Notes under the pieces: model-generated | Database searches by the model: none | The model's input: only the letters and a program-made list of their open reading frames with translations | Told to the model about the DNA's origin: nothing | In this document: positions 10,267 to 19,362 of the stretch, piece after piece | Layout: every line of letters starts with the position of its first letter | Position numbering within the stretch: the stretch's first letter is position 1 | NCBI GenBank assembly: GCA_944380315.1 | Contig: CALWHG010000011.1 | Span: forward strand, 1-53,235 | Length of the DNA: 53,235 bases | Direction of reading: 5' to 3' | DNA from: an uncultured Lachnospiraceae bacterium | GTDB lineage: Bacteria > Bacillota > Clostridia > Lachnospirales > Lachnospiraceae | Program-made: the position numbers and the translations under genes

Positions 10267-11121
10267 ATGAAGCTGTTGTTACTTATAAGATATATGGCCC
10301 GCAGATTCAGCCGTGATGATATGACCACCCTTGCCAGCTCAGTTTCCTTCTGGCTGATCATATCCGCGGTCCCTTTCCTCATGCTCATCATAAGCATCAT
10401 CTCTCACGTACCTGGCCTGGGACGTGAGGACGTGACCGACATGCTCTATTCTGCCCTGCCTGACATGATGCTCCTGCACGAGCTGGTGGATTCGATCCTT
10501 TCAAATATATATGTCAGCAACCCGGGCACCGTCATCTCCCTCAGTGCCGTACTTACTCTCTGGTCAGCCTCAAGCGGCATCTTCCGTCTTGAGAAGGCCA
10601 TAAAGCAGATGAACGGCACTGGAATACGGCAGGGCTATGTGAAGCTCCGTATGGAGGCGCTCCTCTATACCGTACTTTTCATGCTCGCCATAGTGATCAG
10701 CCTTCTGCTGCTGGTGCTTGGCTCCTGGATCGGTGACATACTGATCCGTGAATTTCCTGTCATATCCGGGACCGTCATGATGTTCCTCAATTTCAGGACC
10801 CTCATGACCATGGCCCTGATCTTTGTATTTATGGTGCTCATGTACCGATTCATACCAGGACGTCAGGAGGAGGCCCGTCCCGTGCTTCCGGGTGCGGCAT
10901 TTTCATCTGCAGCCTGGATACTCACATCCTTTGCATTTTCCATATATTTTACCTATTTCAAAAATATCTCATATATGTATGGGTCCCTTGGAGCCATCAT
11001 ACTGCTCATGTTCTGGCTCTTTGCCATCATATGCATCATCCTTGCGGGAGCTGAGATCAACATCACCCTCTACGAGCTCAACATAAGGTCTCCGAAGGCC
11101 CTCCTCGAACTGCTGAAATAA
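10267..11121 (+). CDS. YihY/BrkB-family membrane protein
   Basis: A 284-residue protein with six hydrophobic segments and family features: MARRFSRDDMTTLASSVSFW at the N-terminus, TLWSASSGIFRLEKAI (the WSAS signature), and YMYGSLGAIILLMFWLFAI near the C-terminus. Some members were once called ribonuclease BN, but that activity belongs to another protein; the true role is unknown, possibly in envelope biology. No clear ribosome-binding site precedes the ATG. It ends 13 bases before the promoter of the copper module and is not obviously part of it. Confidence 0.88.
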   Translation: MKLLLLIRYMARRFSRDDMTTLASSVSFWLIISAVPFLMLIISIISHVPGLGREDVTDMLYSALPDMMLLHELVDSILSNIYVSNPGTVISLSAVLTLWSASSGIFRLEKAIKQMNGTGIRQGYVKLRMEALLYTVLFMLAIVISLLLLVLGSWIGDILIREFPVISGTVMMFLNFRTLMTMALIFVFMVLMYRFIPGRQEEARPVLPGAAFSSAAWILTSFAFSIYFTYFKNISYMYGSLGAIILLMFWLFAIICIILAGAEINITLYELNIRSPKALLELLK

Positions 11122-11126
11122 ACCTC

Positions 11127-11155
11127 TTGCTTTTTATACCCTTAGGGGGTATAAT
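11127..11155 (+). promoter_or_regulatory. Promoter of the csoR-copA operon
   Basis: TTGCTT (11127-11132) and TATAAT (11150-11155) are separated by exactly 17 bases. The CsoR operator at 11135-11153 fills the spacer and overlaps the -10, so repressor binding would block polymerase. Confidence 0.75.
11135..11153. promoter_or_regulatory. CsoR operator 1
   Basis: TATACCCTTAGGGGGTATA is a near-palindrome of the type bound by CsoR copper repressors (A/T-rich ends around C-run and G-run arms). It lies between the -35 and -10 of the csoR-copA promoter. Confidence 0.8.
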
Positions 11156-11171
11156 CTCTTCTGGCGGATGA

Positions 11172-11190
11172 TATACCCCGTATGGGTATA
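11172..11190. promoter_or_regulatory. CsoR operator 2
   Basis: TATACCCCGTATGGGTATA is a second near-palindrome of the same form, with its centre 37 bases downstream of operator 1, within the predicted transcript leader. Two sites may allow cooperative or graded repression. Confidence 0.7.
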
Positions 11191-11241
11191 TCGCATGCAT
11201 CTGCACATATACATTCACATCACATCATAAGAGGTTCGTTT

Positions 11242-11571
11242 ATGGATAATACAGATAAATGTCAGGACAGCATCTGCTGCCCCAGATGCAGCGGCAAGCA
11301 CAAGCAGCGGTCAGACAAGGAGTACCGCAGCCTCATGAACAGGCTCAGCCGTATCGAAGGACAGGTACGCGGCATCAAAAACATGCTTGAGAGCGATGCC
11401 TACTGTACCGATATCATGATACAGGTCTCTGCGGTCAACGCAGCCCTCAACTGCTTCAACCGGGAGCTTTTGTCGGAGCATCTTCGCACCTGTGTGGCAG
11501 ACGACATAAGGGCCGGCCATGAGGACACGCTGGACGATCTTCTGAAGCTTCTTCCGAAGCTTATGAAGTAA
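11242..11571 (+). CDS. csoR: CsoR-type copper-sensing repressor
   Basis: A 109-residue all-helical metalloregulator that releases DNA when it binds Cu(I). The ligand set is visible: Cys in SDAYCTDIM, then His and Cys in SEHLRTC. NRLSRIEGQVRGI is the family's DNA-contact helix. The N-terminal tail is rich in Cys, His and Lys (CQDSICCPRCSGKHK), common in Firmicute members and possibly an extra metal trap. The chosen ATG has AGAGG a few bases upstream; an earlier in-frame ATG at 11182 lies inside operator 2 and is rejected. It forms an operon with copA 53 bases downstream and is autoregulated by the two operators upstream. Confidence 0.93.
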   Translation: MDNTDKCQDSICCPRCSGKHKQRSDKEYRSLMNRLSRIEGQVRGIKNMLESDAYCTDIMIQVSAVNAALNCFNRELLSEHLRTCVADDIRAGHEDTLDDLLKLLPKLMK

Positions 11572-11624
11572 ACCAGGCTTCAGCAGACCGTTTCTGTCCG
11601 GACAGATAAGGACCAGGAGGAAAT

Positions 11625-14144
11625 ATGCAGAATTATAATGTCACCGGCATGAGCTGCGCTGCCTGCAGCGCCCGTGTCGAAAAGGTAGTATCCAAGGTGC
11701 CCGGAGTCACCTCATGTGCAGTTAGCCTGCTGACCAATTCCATGAGCGTGGACGGCAGCGCCTCTGAAAATGATATCATAGCCGCCGTTGAATCCGCGGG
11801 CTACGGAGCCTCCCTGAGGGGCGCCGAAAAGTCCGCAGGCACATCCTCCGTATCGCAGTACGAGGACATGCTCACGGACAAGGAGACCCCCAGGCTCAAA
11901 AGGAGGCTCATCATCTCCCTCTGTCTGCTGATACCTCTCATGTATGTATCCATGGGCGGCGTCATGTGGGGATGGCCCCTGCCGGCATTTTTGCAGGACA
12001 ACCCCATAGGCATAGGAGTATATCAGATGCTCCTTTCAGGACTGGTCATGGTCATAAACCAGAAGTTCTTCATAAACGGGTTCAGCTCTCTCTGGCACAA
12101 GGCCCCCAACATGGATACACTGGTGGCCATGGGCTCAGCCGCTTCCTTCATCTACAGCAGCTATGCCCTCTTTGCCATGACCTATCTGAGCTCCATAGGC
12201 CAGTATGATCAGGTCATGCACTACATGCATGAGTTTTATTTTGAATCCGCCGCCATGATCCTGACCCTCATCACCGTGGGCAAGATGCTGGAGGCCAGAT
12301 CCAAGGGCAGGACCACCGATGCCATAAAGTCCCTCATGAAGCTTGCTCCCAAGACTGCCACAGTCATACGCGATGGTCAGGAGCTTACGGTGGGCATAGA
12401 GGAGGTGCTCAAGGGAGATCACTTTGCAGTCAGGCCCGGAGAAAACATACCCGTGGACGGTATCGTGGTCGAAGGGCTCAGTGCGGTAAATGAATCCGCC
12501 CTTACGGGAGAAAGCATACCCGTGGACAAGGCACCGGGAGACAAGGTATCCGCAGCCACCCTCAATCAGTCAGGCTATATGGTATGTGAGGCCACGAGAG
12601 TAGGTGAAGATACCACATTTTCCCAGATCATAAAGATGGTCAGCGATGCAGCTGCCACCAAGGCCCCCATAGCCAAGATAGCTGACCGGGTATCAGGCAT
12701 ATTCGTGCCCACCGTCATAAGCATAGCCATAGTGACCACCATCATCTGGCTGCTTGCAGGGCAGGAGTTCGGCTTTGCCCTGGCCAGAGGCATATCGGTC
12801 CTGGTTATCAGCTGTCCCTGTGCCCTCGGACTTGCCACACCAGTGGCGATCATGGTGGGCAACGGTATGGGAGCCAAGCATGGAATCATGTTCAAGACCG
12901 CCGTATCCCTTGAGGAGACCGGCAAGATAGACATCGTAGCCCTGGACAAGACAGGCACCATCACCATGGGTGAGCCCCGTGTCACGGATATATGGACTGA
13001 TGACGGCATAGATGAGCAGGAGCTCCTGTCCCTGGCCTACGGACTTGAGCAGAAAAGTGAGCATCCTCTGGCCAGGGCCATAGTGGAAAAGGCTGCTGAG
13101 CTCAAGCTCTCCGCTCCCTCTGCAGAGGATTTCCAGGCAGTTGCAGGAAATGGTCTTTCAGGGACCATAGGCGGCAGGTCCGCATACGGCGGAAACAGGA
13201 ATTTCATATCGGAAAAGGCAGAGGTGTCAGGGGACGCGCTAAGAGCTGCGGAGGCCTTTGCGGATGCAGGCAAGACTCCCCTCTTCTTTGCCGAGGAGGG
13301 CAGGCTGCTCGGCATCATAGCCGTAGCCGATGTCATAAAGGAGGACAGCCCTGAAGCCGTAAAGGAGCTTCAGAACATGGGCATACGTGTGGTCATGCTC
13401 ACGGGGGACAACGAAAAGACTGCCCAGGCCATAGGCCGGGAGGCAGGTGTGGATGAGGTCATAGCCGGTGTCCTTCCTGAAGGCAAGGAATCAGTCATAA
13501 AGAGGCTCATGTCAGAGGGAAAGACAGCCATGGTAGGAGACGGCATAAATGATGCTCCCGCCCTTACCAGGGCTGACATAGGCATAGCCATAGGCGCCGG
13601 CACTGACATAGCCATAGATGCAGCGGACGTGGTGCTCATGAAGAGCAGGCTTTCAGACGTGCCTGCGGCCATCAGACTCAGCAGGGCCACTCTGAGGAAC
13701 ATACATGAAAACCTGTTCTGGGCATTTTTCTATAACAGCATAGGCATACCTCTGGCGGCGGGACTGTTCATACCACTGTTTGGCTGGCAGCTGAACCCCA
13801 TGTTTGGAGCCGCAGCCATGAGCCTTTCCAGCTTCTGCGTCGTGACGAACGCCCTGAGGCTCAACTATTTCAAGATGTATGATCCATCTCATGATCATAA
13901 GCATAAAAAAAGAAAGACCAAGGAGGATACAACGATGGAAAAGACACTCAATATCACAGGCATGATGTGCGGACACTGCGAGGCAAGAGTCAAGAAGGCC
14001 CTGGAGGCAGTTGACGGAGTAGCAGAGGCCGTAGTAAGCCATGAAAGCGGTACTGCAGTAGTAAAGCTTTCTAAAGAGGTACCTGATGAGGTGCTCAAAA
14101 AAGCCGTTACAGATCAGGATTATGAGGTGACTGCCATAGCCTGA
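11625..14144 (+). CDS. copA: Copper-exporting P-type ATPase with a C-terminal CopZ-like domain
   Basis: An 839-residue P1B-ATPase expected to pump Cu(I) out across the membrane. An N-terminal metal-binding domain has CAAC at residues 11-14. Then come eight predicted membrane segments, TGESIPV in the actuator domain, the channel motif C397-P-C399, the phosphorylated D441 in [22 protein letters not shown] and MSLSSF in the last helix. After a basic linker ([12 protein letters not shown]) comes a second metal-binding domain from residue 771 with CGHC at 782-785. A tail domain of this kind is unusual, since most CopAs carry such domains only at the N-terminus. An AAGGAGG motif precedes an in-frame ATG at 13935, so the tail may also be made as free CopZ. 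The main start has AGGAGG four bases upstream. Confidence 0.95.
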   Translation: MQNYNVTGMSCAACSARVEKVVSKVPGVTSCAVSLLTNSMSVDGSASENDIIAAVESAGYGASLRGAEKSAGTSSVSQYEDMLTDKETPRLKRRLIISLCLLIPLMYVSMGGVMWGWPLPAFLQDNPIGIGVYQMLLSGLVMVINQKFFINGFSSLWHKAPNMDTLVAMGSAASFIYSSYALFAMTYLSSIGQYDQVMHYMHEFYFESAAMILTLITVGKMLEARSKGRTTDAIKSLMKLAPKTATVIRDGQELTVGIEEVLKGDHFAVRPGENIPVDGIVVEGLSAVNESALTGESIPVDKAPGDKVSAATLNQSGYMVCEATRVGEDTTFSQIIKMVSDAAATKAPIAKIADRVSGIFVPTVISIAIVTTIIWLLAGQEFGFALARGISVLVISCPCALGLATPVAIMVGNGMGAKHGIMFKTAVSLEETGKIDIVALDKTGTITMGEPRVTDIWTDDGIDEQELLSLAYGLEQKSEHPLARAIVEKAAELKLSAPSAEDFQAVAGNGLSGTIGGRSAYGGNRNFISEKAEVSGDALRAAEAFADAGKTPLFFAEEGRLLGIIAVADVIKEDSPEAVKELQNMGIRVVMLTGDNEKTAQAIGREAGVDEVIAGVLPEGKESVIKRLMSEGKTAMVGDGINDAPALTRADIGIAIGAGTDIAIDAADVVLMKSRLSDVPAAIRLSRATLRNIHENLFWAFFYNSIGIPLAAGLFIPLFGWQLNPMFGAAAMSLSSFCVVTNALRLNYFKMYDPSHDHKHKKRKTKEDTTMEKTLNITGMMCGHCEARVKKALEAVDGVAEAVVSHESGTAVVKLSKEVPDEVLKKAVTDQDYEVTAIA
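13935..14144 (+). CDS. copZ: Possible independently translated CopZ chaperone inside copA
   Basis: This is an in-frame internal start. AAGGAGG at 13920-13926 is followed by eight bases and then ATG at 13935, an ideal initiation site. It would give a 69-residue protein beginning [19 protein letters not shown], the size and fold of the copper chaperone CopZ. The upstream copA frame reads through the same site without a stop, so either the fusion or both products could be made. The alternative is that a once separate copZ was fused by loss of the copA stop codon and the ribosome-binding site is a relic. What is seen is the site; production of free CopZ is inference. Confidence 0.6.
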   Translation: MEKTLNITGMMCGHCEARVKKALEAVDGVAEAVVSHESGTAVVKLSKEVPDEVLKKAVTDQDYEVTAIA

Positions 14145-14211
14145 TATGGCAGGCCGTCCATATCATAAGCGGATATCAAGCGTGCATCCCCATGCGCGCG
14201 TCGCACAAAGC

Positions 14212-14246
14212 AAGGCCTCCGGAGCTCATGCCCCGGAGGCCTTTTT
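14212..14246 (+). terminator. Terminator after copA
   Basis: AAGGCCTCCGG (14212-14222) and CCGGAGGCCTT (14233-14243) form a perfect 11-bp stem with a 10-base loop and run into TTTTT. It ends the copper operon. The minus-strand side has only a weak T-tract for the NUDIX transcript. Confidence 0.85.
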
Positions 14247-14294
14247 CCATGGCTCACTTGATACTGTGGCCGTCTCATATGTATGGATATGTCA

Positions 14295-14729
14295 TCACCA
14301 TGATCTGCTTTTTGACATCCTCCTGTACTCATCATAGGCCTTTTCGAGCATGACCTTCTCGTTTTGGAATTTGAGCAGATGTATGGCCTCATGGTATTTG
14401 TAGTAGCCGCTGTCCCTGAAATACTCAGAGCTCTGGGGCCTGGAGTAATAGGACCTGCCCTTCATGAGGAACCAGTGGACATCCTTCTCCACCTTGTCCT
14501 CAGGCACCAGAAAGGAATAGGAGCTCTTGCCCACATATTTGACTATGGAGGCATCAGCGCCCGTCTCCTCCTTTACCTCCCTGAGCGCCGTCTCCTCGTA
14601 GGTCTCCCCCGGCTCCACGGTGCCCTTTGGCAGGACCCATCCCTCGTATCGGTTCCTTATATTTTTATACAGCAGAAGGATCTTTGCCCGGAAAATGACT
14701 ATGCCACCACAGCTGACTGCCTCTATCAT
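14295..14729 (-). CDS. NUDIX hydrolase
   Basis: A 144-residue protein with a complete NUDIX box, GTVEPGETYEETALREVKEETG (Gx5Ex7REUxEExGU), near residues 38-60. The preceding GWVLPKG resembles diadenosine polyphosphate or nucleotide-cleaning members. It hydrolyses nucleoside diphosphate-linked compounds; the exact substrate is not evident. It starts one base after the stop of the U32 C-terminal frame, so it is translationally coupled and is the last gene of the ruvA-to-U32 string. Confidence 0.88.
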   Translation of the reverse strand: MIEAVSCGGIVIFRAKILLLYKNIRNRYEGWVLPKGTVEPGETYEETALREVKEETGADASIVKYVGKSSYSFLVPEDKVEKDVHWFLMKGRSYYSRPQSSEYFRDSGYYKYHEAIHLLKFQNEKVMLEKAYDEYRRMSKSRSW

Positions 14730-14730
14730 C

Positions 14731-15594
14731 CTACATCACTCCCTTCCTGGACCATCCCCTTGTAAATCCATTGGCCTCAAATCGTTTCCTGTCTGAAAGT
14801 ATAGCCCTTACCTCATCCCCTGATTCCAGGGTGAATTCATACCGCCTGCTCCCATGGTCTATGGAGGCAAGCTCCTTTTCCATGTCATAGAGCTTTGTGG
14901 GCACCGAATTATATATGGTATTGCTGCAGGACCGACAGCAGTTTCTGACAGGCAGCCTCCTGCCCGTGCGGTCCGTTATGAAGCGGGTGCCTGAGACCCC
15001 GTCGCAGCCCTGCTCCGTGGCCCTTATGCACTGAGCGCTGACCATCATGGGAGCATATCCGTATACCACCAGCTCCCTAAGCCTCTCATGTCCCTGGCTC
15101 TCCTGCTTCCTTCCTGCTCTGCAGAGCTCACGAAGCTCCGCAAAGGACAGCTCCAGAGGCAGGCATATGTCAAAGTCCTCCGTACCGCAGAGCTCTGCCA
15201 GCACCTGCTCCGTATATCCGTTCATGTCATAGACCTGATGATCCAGCATAAATGGGATCTCAAGGCCCCTGTCCCTCATATATCCGAGGCTCTCAAGGCT
15301 CCTATGGAGCATGAGATCAAGGCCTGCGTCCCTTATCTCTGAAAGGTGCTCGTCCATATACCTTTCATCCCTGCTTCTGAATATGGCAGGGAGCCTCAGG
15401 CCTATGCCCTTTCCCGCTTCATGGACCCTGTCTGAAAGCCTGACGAGATCCCCGGGATCGAACCAGCCCGCATCTATATATATGATGTCTATCCTTTCCG
15501 ACTCCAGCAAAGCCTCAAGCTGCTCCTCTGTCTCTGCAGAAGCCCGAAAGGATAAGCTTCCTGAGCTCATCCTGTGCCTTCCTCCTGAGGGCAT
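14731..15594 (-). CDS. U32 family peptidase, C-terminal part (frameshifted from the upstream frame)
   Basis: A 287-codon frame whose content, from ASAETEEQLEALLES onward, is the C-terminal region of the long U32 peptidases found in Lachnospiraceae. It includes ELVVYGYAPMMVSAQCIRAT, LPVRNCCRSCSNTIYNS and a C-terminal RRYEFTLESGDE. Those relatives are one polypeptide of roughly 700 or more residues. Here the frame overlaps the end of the N-terminal frame by 80 bases in the +1 register. Two ATGs are possible, at 15594 and about 24 bases further in, the latter 10 bases after AGGAGG, so separate translation is conceivable. I consider a single-base indel near 15537-15560 more likely than two natural genes. 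Confidence 0.7.
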   Translation of the reverse strand: MPSGGRHRMSSGSLSFRASAETEEQLEALLESERIDIIYIDAGWFDPGDLVRLSDRVHEAGKGIGLRLPAIFRSRDERYMDEHLSEIRDAGLDLMLHRSLESLGYMRDRGLEIPFMLDHQVYDMNGYTEQVLAELCGTEDFDICLPLELSFAELRELCRAGRKQESQGHERLRELVVYGYAPMMVSAQCIRATEQGCDGVSGTRFITDRTGRRLPVRNCCRSCSNTIYNSVPTKLYDMEKELASIDHGSRRYEFTLESGDEVRAILSDRKRFEANGFTRGWSRKGVM

Positions 15595-16948
15595 TGAGCT
15601 GCCCTACGCTTACAAATATGTCTCCCTCTGTCTCTATGTCCAGATGCTCAATAAAAAAGCCGCTGTCTCCCGTCCGGGACAGCCTGTCCATAAGCTCCTC
15701 CCGGGTCATGGGTCTGTTTTTTGCCAGAGCCACCTCCTGATCTCCAAAGACCGTCACTGAGGGCTCTGTCCCATCGCCCCTTTCAGGAAGCTGTCCCCTG
15801 ACTGCCGTAAGGCTGAGGCTGGGCCTTTCCCCCGGGATCAGCCTGGCCCGGCCATCCAGCCGAAGCCTCCTGTCTGTCCTGAGGTATCTCTCCTTAAGGG
15901 AGTCCATGATGTCCTCGTCCCTGATCCTGAGCTCCGGCCTTTCACGAAGCTGAAGCATATCGGCTCCGTTCCTCCGGTAAAGATATCCATCCGTGCTTCC
16001 ACCCCTGTCAAATATCTCAGAGAGTATGCGCAGATCCTCCTTTTCAGGCTCAAGCCTCTCCCTTACTGCCGGATCCTCAAGGCAGTCCACTCCGCCCGCG
16101 TCCAGCTCCTTATAGAGCCTGTCCAGATACTTCCGGTACACTGAGGTCACGCCCGCCACATATAGGGGAGATTTCATCCTTCCCTCTATCTTAAGCGAAT
16201 CCACTCCTGCAAGATAAAGCTCCGGGAGGCTTTGCAGGGTGTTCAGATCCTTCATGCTGAGCAGATATCTGTCTCCATCATAGGGGAGCCTGCAGGGTCC
16301 TGCACAGCGTCCCCTGTTTCCGGAGCGACCTCCTATACAGGAGCTCATGAGGCACTGTCCGCTGTAGCAGTAGCACAGGGCTCCATGGGCAAACACCTCT
16401 ACGGAAAGTCCCGGTATGTCTGCTATGGCCCTTATCTCCTTAAGGTCAAGCTCCCTTGCGGGCACCACTCTCTCCACCCCGTAATCCCTGAGCATGCGGG
16501 CCATATACGGTCCCGTCACTGTCATCTGAGTACTGGCATGGAGAGGGAGCCCCGGAAAATGCTTCCTTACATAGCCCAAAAGCCCCATGTCCTGGATTAT
16601 GACCCCGTCAAGTCCTGCCTCATAATATGGAGTCAGATAGTCTCCCACCATCTCCATCTCTCTGTCCTTCATGAGGGTATTGAGAGTCATGTATACCCTT
16701 ACTCCCCTCAGGTGGCAGAACCCCAGGGCCTCCATGAGCATGTCCTCAGCCCTCTCTGGATCCACTCCGGCTCCCGCAGCCATGGCCCGCCCTGAGGCAG
16801 CTCCGTCCCTGGAGCTTTCCGCATAGGCCCGGGCAGAAAAAAGGGGCCCGCCCATATAGACGGCGTCCGCCCCCGCATTGACTGCGGCTCTGGCGGCATC
16901 AAAGGATCCTGCCGGAGCCAGTAATTCCATTGTCCTGTGACTTTTCAT
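15515..16948 (-). CDS. U32 family peptidase, N-terminal and middle part
   Basis: This frame of 477 codons opens MELLAPAGSFDAARAAVNAG after a short lead, with the U32 signature CIGGRSGNRGRCAGPCRLPY near residues 199-218 and LNTLQSLPELYLAGVDSLKIEGR. A DUF3656-like middle region follows (residues about 330-440). U32 proteins are collagenase-like peptidases or tRNA/ubiquinone hydroxylation factors; the role here is unknown. The frame ends in ILSGFCRDRGAA, where homologues continue with sequence present in the next frame, indicating a frameshift. Its start overlaps the zapA stop (TGATG). An alternative start is the Met directly before ELLAPAG. Confidence 0.85.
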   Translation of the reverse strand: MKSHRTMELLAPAGSFDAARAAVNAGADAVYMGGPLFSARAYAESSRDGAASGRAMAAGAGVDPERAEDMLMEALGFCHLRGVRVYMTLNTLMKDREMEMVGDYLTPYYEAGLDGVIIQDMGLLGYVRKHFPGLPLHASTQMTVTGPYMARMLRDYGVERVVPARELDLKEIRAIADIPGLSVEVFAHGALCYCYSGQCLMSSCIGGRSGNRGRCAGPCRLPYDGDRYLLSMKDLNTLQSLPELYLAGVDSLKIEGRMKSPLYVAGVTSVYRKYLDRLYKELDAGGVDCLEDPAVRERLEPEKEDLRILSEIFDRGGSTDGYLYRRNGADMLQLRERPELRIRDEDIMDSLKERYLRTDRRLRLDGRARLIPGERPSLSLTAVRGQLPERGDGTEPSVTVFGDQEVALAKNRPMTREELMDRLSRTGDSGFFIEHLDIETEGDIFVSVGQLNALRRKAQDELRKLILSGFCRDRGAA

Positions 16949-17418
16949 CAGGCCTTGTTCTTAAGAGGGATGATCCCTCCCCCGTCTCTGTCATGGGCTC
17001 CCTCAGCCTCGTCGGTGCTGCTCCTGAGCTCCTCATACCTCTGCTTCCACTCCTCGCAACGGCCCTCCAGCACCTCCTGCTGCTTCAGTGAGGCCTCAAG
17101 CTTGAGTCTGGTGCCCACTATGTCATGCTTGACGGAATAAAGCTCCCTCTGCATCTCCTCCATGGAGGCTCTGAGCTTTTCCATCTCCTCCTCTGCCCTG
17201 AAGTATTCATCACAGAGATTGAGCTCCAGAAGGAGTGTTCTGTACTCATCAGACATATGGTTATAGCCCTGTACATTCTTGACCTCCGCGAGTTTCCTGT
17301 TCATGAAGGCAGCCACCTTCTGTATGTATGCTCCGTCGGCCCCGCTAAGACTGTATACCCTGCCGTTTATAAGGACCTCTGTGGTATCCTTTTCATTTGA
17401 AGATCTGTATTCCGCCAT
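16948..17418 (-). CDS. zapA: Cell division protein ZapA
   Basis: A 156-residue protein. The N-terminal 100 residues fit ZapA: EVLINGRVYSLSGADGAYIQKVAAFMNRKL followed by a long amphipathic helix (EYFRAEEEMEKLRASMEEMQREL). ZapA bundles FtsZ filaments at the division ring. The C-terminal part is longer than in Bacillus ZapA, extending the coiled coil and ending in a charged tail. It lies 11 bases after ruvB and overlaps the U32 gene by one base. A ruvB-side zapA-U32 order is familiar from Clostridia. Confidence 0.85.
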   Translation of the reverse strand: MAEYRSSNEKDTTEVLINGRVYSLSGADGAYIQKVAAFMNRKLAEVKNVQGYNHMSDEYRTLLLELNLCDEYFRAEEEMEKLRASMEEMQRELYSVKHDIVGTRLKLEASLKQQEVLEGRCEEWKQRYEELRSSTDEAEGAHDRDGGGIIPLKNKA

Positions 17419-17429
17419 GTTTCACCGCC

Positions 17430-18443
17430 TTAAAATCTGAGACTCTGCTGTCCCATCCTTTCATGTCCGAGATGCGCATAGGCATGCTCCGTGACTATCC
17501 TTCCTCTGGGCGTCCTCTGTATGAGCCCATTCATGAGCAGATAGGGCTCTATCACGTCCTCCAGAGTGCCTGCATCCTCACTGAGGGCAGCCGCCAGTGT
17601 GTCTATGCCCACCGGGCCGCCTCCAAATTTATCCATGATGCAGATGAGATATTCCCTGTCGTTCTGATCCAGGCCTATCTTATCCACATCCAGTATGTCA
17701 AGGGCATAGTCTGCCACATCCGCAGTTATATGCCCGTCATATCTGACCTCTGCAAAATCCCTTACCCTGCGCAGCAGCCTGTTGGCAAGCCTGGGTGTGC
17801 CCCGGCTCCTCCTGGCTATACGCAAGGCTCCTTCATCGTCTATGCCCACCTTCAGCACCCTTGCGGATCTCTTGACTATGGTGCACAGCTCCGAGGGAGT
17901 ATAAAATTCCATCTTCTGGACCACACCGAAGCGGTCCCTCAGAGGGGCTGTCAGCATGCCCACCCTGGTGGTGGCTCCCACCAGCGTAAAATGAGGCAGG
18001 TCGAGCCTCACGCTCCTGGCCCCGGCCTCCTTGCCAAGAAGTATATCTATGGCAAAATCCTCCATGGCCGGGTAGAGCACCTCCTCCACCTGACGGTTGA
18101 GCCTGTGTATCTCATCTATGAAGAGCACGTCTCCCTCGGCCAGGTTGTTGAGTATGGCAGCCATCTCTCCGGGCTTCTCTATGGCAGGCCCAGAGGTGAT
18201 TTTGATGTTCACACCCATCTCATTGGCTATGATGCCCGAGAGGGTAGTCTTTCCAAGGCCCGGAGGCCCGTAAAACAGCACATGATCCAGAGGCTCTCCT
18301 CTCTTTTTGGCAGCCTCGATATATACGGTCATCATCTCCTTGATCTTTTCCTGGCCTATATATTCCGACAGCCGCTGAGGCCTGAGCTTATCCTCCGTGA
18401 GCTTATCCTCTTCTGTTATATCAGTATTTATCAAACGTCCCAT
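17430..18443 (-). CDS. ruvB: Holliday junction branch migration helicase RuvB
   Basis: The 337-residue AAA+ motor that drives branch migration together with RuvA. Motifs are complete: [12 protein letters not shown] at the start, Walker [12 protein letters not shown], Walker B FIDEIHRL, sensor 1 [10 protein letters not shown], the LRDRFG arginine finger region, and a C-terminal winged helix ending [18 protein letters not shown]. Unlike most genomes it is not next to ruvA; a LysR gene, an exonuclease gene and an apbE gene lie between them, all on the same strand. Confidence 0.97.
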   Translation of the reverse strand: MGRLINTDITEEDKLTEDKLRPQRLSEYIGQEKIKEMMTVYIEAAKKRGEPLDHVLFYGPPGLGKTTLSGIIANEMGVNIKITSGPAIEKPGEMAAILNNLAEGDVLFIDEIHRLNRQVEEVLYPAMEDFAIDILLGKEAGARSVRLDLPHFTLVGATTRVGMLTAPLRDRFGVVQKMEFYTPSELCTIVKRSARVLKVGIDDEGALRIARRSRGTPRLANRLLRRVRDFAEVRYDGHITADVADYALDILDVDKIGLDQNDREYLICIMDKFGGGPVGIDTLAAALSEDAGTLEDVIEPYLLMNGLIQRTPRGRIVTEHAYAHLGHERMGQQSLRF

Positions 18444-18454
18444 CTGTATCCCTG

Positions 18455-19336
18455 TCAGCCGGCGCTATCCAGGAAGGTCCTGAGCGCCTCGTTTTTGTTC
18501 GATTCAAGATAGGCAAAGCCTGCGTACCTTTTCTTTACCGGCATCTTGAGAGGCACCTGTATCAGGGTCCCTTCCTTAAGCTCTGAGAGTACGAACTCCT
18601 TTATGACTGCGGAGACTCCCAGTCCTATCTTTGCAAAATCTATGAGCAGATCCATGGTGGATATCTCCAGCATGCTCCTGGGCACTATGCCCTGCTCCCT
18701 GAAATACTCATCCACATGCTTCCTGGTTATGTTTTCCCGATCGAGGAGCATGAGGTTAGCCTTCTCAAGCACGCTGCAGTCCTCGCCCTCCCGGAGCTTC
18801 AGATTTTTCAGATACTCCGGAGTGCATACAAATACGTCTTCAACATCCATGATCCTGAGGAACCTGATGCCATTTTTGATGCTTGGCAGCACCACGGCCC
18901 CCACATCCAGCTTATGGTCCTCCAGCTCCTTCATGGTCCTCATGGAATCCTGGTTGTGTATGCTTATCTTCATGTGGGGGTACTCCTTCAGGTACTCCCT
19001 AAGATAAGGTATGAGCAGGAATTTGCAGAGGGTCGTAGAGGAGCCTATGCGGAGATGCCCCATGTTGAACTCACGGAACATCCTGATCTCATCCTCACCT
19101 CTGCCTATGGTCTCAAAGGCCTCCTTTACATGCTCAAACAGCAGCTCTCCCTCTGCAGTCAGGCTGACTCCCCTGGAATTACGCACAAAAAGCCTTACGC
19201 CAAGCTGTTCCTCAAGCTTGACTATGGACTTGGAGATGGCTGGCTGGCTGATGAACAGGACCTTTGCAGCCCTCGATATGTTTCCGGCCTTGGCGACCTC
19301 ATAAAATACCTTGTAAAAAGAAAGTGATTGTTCCAT
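18455..19336 (-). CDS. LysR-family transcriptional regulator
   Basis: A 293-residue LysR protein with an N-terminal winged helix ([26 protein letters not shown], residues about 20-45) and an effector domain with the usual two-lobed pattern ([29 protein letters not shown]). It has diverged from the two sugar-acid LysR proteins at 32.6 and 48.5 kb and shows no obvious target. It sits inside the ruvA-ruvB string, 11 bases before ruvB. A TATAAT (minus strand, 19357-19362) directly upstream suggests its own promoter with a short leader. Confidence 0.9.
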   Translation of the reverse strand: MEQSLSFYKVFYEVAKAGNISRAAKVLFISQPAISKSIVKLEEQLGVRLFVRNSRGVSLTAEGELLFEHVKEAFETIGRGEDEIRMFREFNMGHLRIGSSTTLCKFLLIPYLREYLKEYPHMKISIHNQDSMRTMKELEDHKLDVGAVVLPSIKNGIRFLRIMDVEDVFVCTPEYLKNLKLREGEDCSVLEKANLMLLDRENITRKHVDEYFREQGIVPRSMLEISTMDLLIDFAKIGLGVSAVIKEFVLSELKEGTLIQVPLKMPVKKRYAGFAYLESNKNEALRTFLDSAG

Positions 19337-19362
19337 AAACGCCCCGCTTTCAGACCATTATA

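Noticed and set aside
11182-11571. Longer csoR starting at an ATG at 11182
   Set aside because: That ATG lies inside the second CsoR operator and has no ribosome-binding site; the ATG at 11242 has AGAGG upstream and gives the family length.
15530-15565. Programmed +1 frameshifting in the U32 gene
   Set aside because: A CTT-T slip is present, but there is no stop codon at the slip position and no stimulating Shine-Dalgarno at the right spacing; a simple indel explains it better.
17397-18512. A 371-codon open frame on the plus strand across ruvB
   Set aside because: It is antisense to the strongly conserved ruvB, has no family match that I recognise, and its low-complexity Tyr/His/Leu-rich content is typical of a shadow frame in this codon usage.
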